Assembly (NCBI GenBank): GCA_002928965.1
Contig: PERU01000014.1
Location: forward strand, 1-64,000
Reading direction: 5' to 3'
Source of the DNA: Methylomonas sp.
GTDB lineage: Bacteria; Pseudomonadota; Gammaproteobacteria; Methylococcales; Methylomonadaceae
DNA length: 64,000 nucleotides
In this document: positions 60,874 through 64,000 of the stretch, one piece after another
How the letters are laid out: each line of letters starts with the position of its first letter
Numbering within the stretch: position 1 is the stretch's first letter
Position numbers and translations under genes: made by a program
Notes under the pieces: model-generated
The model's input: the letters and a program-made list of their open reading frames with translations, nothing else
Database searches by the model: none
What the model was told of the DNA's origin: nothing

Positions 60874-61389
60874 ATGAGTAAAGCAGTTTTTTGTATCGCC
60901 CAAAACACCGATCAGGCAGAAAGCATTGTTAATCAGCTGAATGCAGCGGGTTTTTCGCACAGTGATATTTCCGTTTTGTTTCCCGACAAATCCTCTACCC
61001 AGGATTTTGCGTATGAAAAGCATACCAAATCTCCGGAAGGGGCCGCCGTTGGAGGAACAGTGGGGTTCGGCACAGGCGGTGTGTTCGGTTTGTTAGCCGG
61101 AATTGGTGCTTTGGCCATTCCCGGCGTGGGTCCCTTTATCGCCGCAGGACCCATTATGGGGGCCTTGAGCGGGGCAGCATTGGGCGCTGCCGCTGGAAGT
61201 TTGACGGGGGCCTTAATCGGACTGGGTATTCCGGAGTATGAGGCCAAACGCTATGAAGGCAAAATCAAGGGAGGCAATGCTTTGATTTCTGTCCATACGA
61301 CCAGCAGCGAAGCGGTTGATGAGGCGAAAAATATCTTTGAGGAGGCTCATGCCGAGGATATTGCCTCGACTGAAGAAGCGACAGTATAA
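60874..61389 (+). CDS. Glycine-zipper stress protein (YflT/DUF3341-like)
   Basis: This 171-residue protein has an N-terminal ferredoxin-like alpha/beta part (SKAVFCIAQNTDQAESIVNQL, ISVLFPDK), as in general stress protein 17M/YflT. A long Gly/Ala-rich hydrophobic middle (about 50-120, with GGTVGFGTGGVFGLLAG and ALGAAAGSLTGALIGLG) is probably two membrane-inserting helices. The C-terminal ISVHTTSSEAVDEAKNIFEE closes the fold. AGGAG lies 9 bases before the ATG, at the border of a MITE. Next gene 61444 follows after 54 bases, probably in one transcript. Function is inferred from the family only. Confidence 0.78.
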   Translation: MSKAVFCIAQNTDQAESIVNQLNAAGFSHSDISVLFPDKSSTQDFAYEKHTKSPEGAAVGGTVGFGTGGVFGLLAGIGALAIPGVGPFIAAGPIMGALSGAALGAAAGSLTGALIGLGIPEYEAKRYEGKIKGGNALISVHTTSSEAVDEAKNIFEEAHAEDIASTEEATV

Positions 61390-61443
61390 GCTTGATGCTG
61401 CGATTGCATGTCATCAAAAAAATAATCACCTAGGAGCTTTATT

Positions 61444-61887
61444 ATGCACAACATAGACACACTCAACACATTTCTGAAAGACGAATTGGCTGCAACAGAA
61501 ACTTATCAACAGGCGCAGGACAAACTCCGAGAAGATGTCGGACTGGGCGAGGCGGAAGATCTTAGGCCTATTTATGAAGATCATAAAGAGGCCGTTTCCA
61601 GTCTGCAGGCGCTCATCAGCCGACTGGGAGGAACCCCTTGCGAGGATTCAGGCGCCTGGGGCACTTGGGCGAAAATAATCCAGGGAAGCGCAAATCTGCT
61701 GGGTAAAGATACGGCACTAAAATCGTTACAGAGCGGAGAAAAAAGTGGCGCAGACGCTTATCAGGAAGCTTTGCAGGAGAATGAACTGTCTTCAGAAATC
61801 CGCTCTTTGATTGAAACCAAGTTGCTGCCTGCTCAACAAGCGCATATTCGAGTCTTGGATAGGCTGTTGGCTGTCGAAGCTGAATAG
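61444..61887 (+). CDS. DUF2383 (PA2169-type) four-helix-bundle protein
   Basis: This 147-residue protein is all alpha, with ELAATETYQQA (about 14), EDHKEAVSSLQALISRLGG (about 45), and a C-terminal LLPAQQAHIRVLDRLL (about 125). This is the ferritin-like DUF2383/PA2169 family. The Glu and His residues on the helices could bind metal as in ferritin-like proteins, but ligands cannot be confirmed by eye. It has an AGGAGC ribosome site. Together with the upstream glycine-zipper gene it forms the end of the stress island. Confidence 0.85.
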   Translation: MHNIDTLNTFLKDELAATETYQQAQDKLREDVGLGEAEDLRPIYEDHKEAVSSLQALISRLGGTPCEDSGAWGTWAKIIQGSANLLGKDTALKSLQSGEKSGADAYQEALQENELSSEIRSLIETKLLPAQQAHIRVLDRLLAVEAE

Positions 61888-61934
61888 TTTTTCATCCTGA
61901 CAGTTATGAAAGCGCTGCATCACCCCAGCCAATG

Positions 61935-62030
61935 AATGTTGGGGGGAGCGACGCGAGAAGCGATTCGATGGCTTTCGGTTCGCGACTCGCGTCGCCTCCA
62001 CGATGACACTCAGAGTAATGCTCATGAAAG
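61935..62030. repeat. Hairpin-type dispersed repeat
   Basis: GGGGGGAGCGACGCGAGAAGC ... GACTCGCGTCGCCTCC arms form a hairpin, followed by CGATGACACTCAGAGTAATG. It is a relative of 36012-36095 and 18151-18267 and lies between the DUF2383 gene and the ATPase gene. Confidence 0.6.
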
Positions 62031-62176
62031 CTCGGCATCACCGCCGCAAATGAAGCCTCGCTTATTTCCAGTACCAGCCTGTAAGGCATGTTGCCAGTGG
62101 CGTATCAGAGTAAGTCCGCAGCGTTTAAATGACGTCAGCGTCAGCTCACATTGATTCGCGTCGGCTTCATCCAACC

Positions 62177-64000
62177 ATGACCCAAAACACCAGGATTCCG
62201 CCAGCCCTGGCTGAACAACCCCAAAAGCAACCTGCTTGGCACAGTCTCTCCGCCGAGGATGCGTTGACACAACTCGCTTCCACAGCAGCAGGACTGACCA
62301 CACAAGAAGCAGCCATTCGACTTGACGCCAACGGCCCCAATGCGCTGAAGGAAGGCAAGCGCATCAGTCCACTACGAATTTTCCTCGACCAGTTCAAGAG
62401 CCTGATCATCTGGATTCTGATTGTGGCGGGTGTTGTCTCCGGCCTGTTGGGCGAAATGCTGGATGCCAGCGCCATCCTCGCTATTGTCATCCTCAACGCT
62501 GTCATTGGTTTTTACCAGGAATTCAACGCGGAAAAATCCATCTCGGCGCTGAAGAAAATGACCGCACCCCAAGCCAAGGTATGGCGCGATGGAAACGTTC
62601 TATCGATTGCAGCCTCGGGTATCGTTACTGGCGACATTCTGGCACTGGAAGCCGGTGACCTGATCGCCGCCGATGCCCGGCTGTTGCAAGCCGCCTCGCT
62701 CAAATGCATAGAAGCAGCGCTGACCGGTGAATCGGTGGCAGTCATGAAGCAGCCAGAAACCTTAGCGCAAGCTGAGGTCCCGCTGGCCGATCGAGAGAAT
62801 ATGGTGTTTATGGGCACCAGTGTTGCCACCGGGACCGGACTAGCCGTGGTTGTCGCCACAGCAATGCAGACCGAGTTGGGCCGTATCGCCGGTTTGATTG
62901 CCAAAGCGGGTGAGGAGGAACAGACCCCGCTGGAGAAAAAGCTTGAGTCTTTCGGACAGATACTGGTCTGGACCGCATTGGGTGTGGTCGCATTATTGTT
63001 CGGTTTGGGCGTGCTGCGCGGCACGGACTGGTTCGAGTTATTCATGACCTCGGTGAGTCTCGCCGTGGCCGCCGTGCCTGAAGGGCTGCCGGCCGTGGTC
63101 ACGGTGGCGTTGTCGCTTGGGGTAGTGCGCATGTCCCGCCGTCATGCCCTGATGCGCAGACTGTCAGCCGTCGAGACCCTGGGTTCGACTAACGTTATCT
63201 GCACCGACAAGACCGGCACCTTGACCGTCGGCCAAATGACCGTGCGCGCACTTTTCGTGGCTGGGCAGCATTATGCGGTCAGCGGCGAAGGTTACGGACC
63301 GGAAGGCGAAGTGCTGATCGAGGGCAAGCCGATCGATGACGAACATGCACCGGCATTGCTGGAATTGGCGACCGTGATGCTCGCTTGCAATAACGCCCAC
63401 CTATCCCAAGAAAAGGAGACCTGGACAGTAATTGGCGACCCCACTGAAGGGGCATTATTGGTGGGCGGTACCAAAGCGGGCGGTGACCCGGAACGCATCG
63501 AGCGCGAGATGCCCAAACAGCATGAAATTCCGTTCGATTCCGATCGTAAACTCAGCACGGTTATCCGCAGGTTGCCGGATGGCCAATGGCGCGCCTTCAT
63601 CAATGGCGCGCCGGATGTGTTATTGCAGCGCTGCACCCACCTTTACACCAAGGCCGGTGTGCGGCCCTTGACGGATGAGGATCGTCAGACCATTCTGGCG
63701 CAAAATACCGCGATGGCCCAACAAGCCCTGCGCGTACTCAGTTCGGCCTATCGCGACCTGGACGGTACCGCCAATGCCGACATCACGGCAGACGCCGTGG
63801 AGCGCGATCTGGTGTTCGTGGGGTTGTCGGGCATGGTTGATCCCCCGCGTCAAGAAGCCAAGCAGGCCATCGCCAAATGTCACGCCGCGGGCATCCGCGT
63901 GGTGATGATTACCGGCGACCATCCGCACACCGCGACAGCCATTGCTCGGGAACTCGGCATTGCTGCCGGTGATGACACAGCTATCGCCGGTATCGAATTG
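62177..64000 (+). CDS. P-type cation-transporting ATPase (P2-like), partial at window end
   Basis: This is an ion pump of which the first 608 residues are visible; the frame runs off the window. After an N-terminal cation-ATPase domain (SAEDALTQLASTAAGLT) come membrane helices, the actuator TGES (ALTGESVAV, about 180), helix 4 with AVPEGLPAVV (about 294), the phosphorylation motif CTDKTGTLT (about 336), and MITGDHP (about 577). PEGLP fits Ca2+ (SERCA/PMCA-like) or Na+/H+/K+ pumps rather than heavy-metal pumps, which use CPC. The substrate cannot be fixed without the C-terminal helices. The ATG at 62177 has no obvious ribosome site. Confidence 0.9.
   Translation, partial: MTQNTRIPPALAEQPQKQPAWHSLSAEDALTQLASTAAGLTTQEAAIRLDANGPNALKEGKRISPLRIFLDQFKSLIIWILIVAGVVSGLLGEMLDASAILAIVILNAVIGFYQEFNAEKSISALKKMTAPQAKVWRDGNVLSIAASGIVTGDILALEAGDLIAADARLLQAASLKCIEAALTGESVAVMKQPETLAQAEVPLADRENMVFMGTSVATGTGLAVVVATAMQTELGRIAGLIAKAGEEEQTPLEKKLESFGQILVWTALGVVALLFGLGVLRGTDWFELFMTSVSLAVAAVPEGLPAVVTVALSLGVVRMSRRHALMRRLSAVETLGSTNVICTDKTGTLTVGQMTVRALFVAGQHYAVSGEGYGPEGEVLIEGKPIDDEHAPALLELATVMLACNNAHLSQEKETWTVIGDPTEGALLVGGTKAGGDPERIEREMPKQHEIPFDSDRKLSTVIRRLPDGQWRAFINGAPDVLLQRCTHLYTKAGVRPLTDEDRQTILAQNTAMAQQALRVLSSAYRDLDGTANADITADAVERDLVFVGLSGMVDPPRQEAKQAIAKCHAAGIRVVMITGDHPHTATAIARELGIAAGDDTAIAGIEL

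Noticed and set aside
1-64000. tRNA or rRNA genes
   Set aside because: Scanning for T-arm words such as GGTTCGAATCC and for rRNA signatures gave no structure that would fold into a tRNA or match an rRNA.

Overview
The window reads as the chromosome of a gammaproteobacterium, most probably a methylotroph or methanotroph of the Methylococcales (Methylomonas-like). This is an inference. It rests on the rpoZ-spoT-recG block, the two-subunit pyruvate carboxylase, several PEP-CTERM-like secreted proteins ending in VPLPSA/FW sorting tails together with a PEP-CTERM-type sugar transferase, and the density of GGDEF/EAL proteins and small dispersed repeats. No methane- or methanol-oxidation gene lies in the window, and no rRNA, tRNA, CRISPR array or intact transposase was seen.

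Layout. 0-9 kb: NAD-malic enzyme, a PEP-CTERM-like protein, the cysH-gshA pair (sulfate reduction and glutathione) divergent from recQ, then yqiB-queD and a PilZ protein. 9-16 kb: trpS, a secreted/membrane protein of unknown function, a trypsin-like protease, a PEP-CTERM/EPS-type sugar transferase, an AT-rich RlmN-like radical SAM gene and a TVP38 membrane protein. 16-20 kb: pycA and pycB, separated by a MITE. 20-28 kb: a SLOG-like protein, recG-ridA-spoT-rpoZ, a candidate small RNA, and a BepA-like M48 protease. 28-32 kb: tusD-tusC without tusB, a PilZ protein, then birA-coaX-SPOR protein overlapping by ATGA. 32-36 kb: heme oxygenase plus a bacteriophytochrome with GGDEF and EAL output, a red-light to c-di-GMP module. 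36-38 kb: ruins of a type I restriction-modification locus (hsdM tail, GIY-YIG gene, hsdS with a stop at codon 3, hsdR scrap) with two in-frame tandem repeats and an insertion-element end at the break. 38-43 kb: a HAF-repeat PEP-CTERM-like protein, a LuxR-type response regulator with a hybrid kinase, and another PEP-CTERM-like protein.

43-62 kb is a long stress and envelope island of small proteins: three PRC-barrel proteins, CsbD, an SmbP-like protein, an Lmo0937-like membrane peptide, a yqjD-yqjE-yqjK-like operon with a BON lipoprotein, OmpA, a second DUF883 protein, a 25-residue membrane microprotein, a glycine-zipper protein and a DUF2383 four-helix protein. It also contains a signalling block: a CheB-CheR-PAS fusion overlapping a PAS-GGDEF-EAL gene, an RsbRD-PAS-GGDEF cyclase, and a stand-alone CheB. 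The window ends inside a P-type (P2-like) cation ATPase.

The most unusual property of the window is repeat traffic into genes. Dispersed repeats are read in frame inside the RecQ zinc-binding region, inside the tails of the hsdM remnant and the GIY-YIG protein, and inside the N-regions of two secreted-protein signal peptides. At least three MITE-like families with different terminal inverted repeats occupy the intergenic gaps, one of them touching the trpS stop codon and another lying between pycA and pycB.
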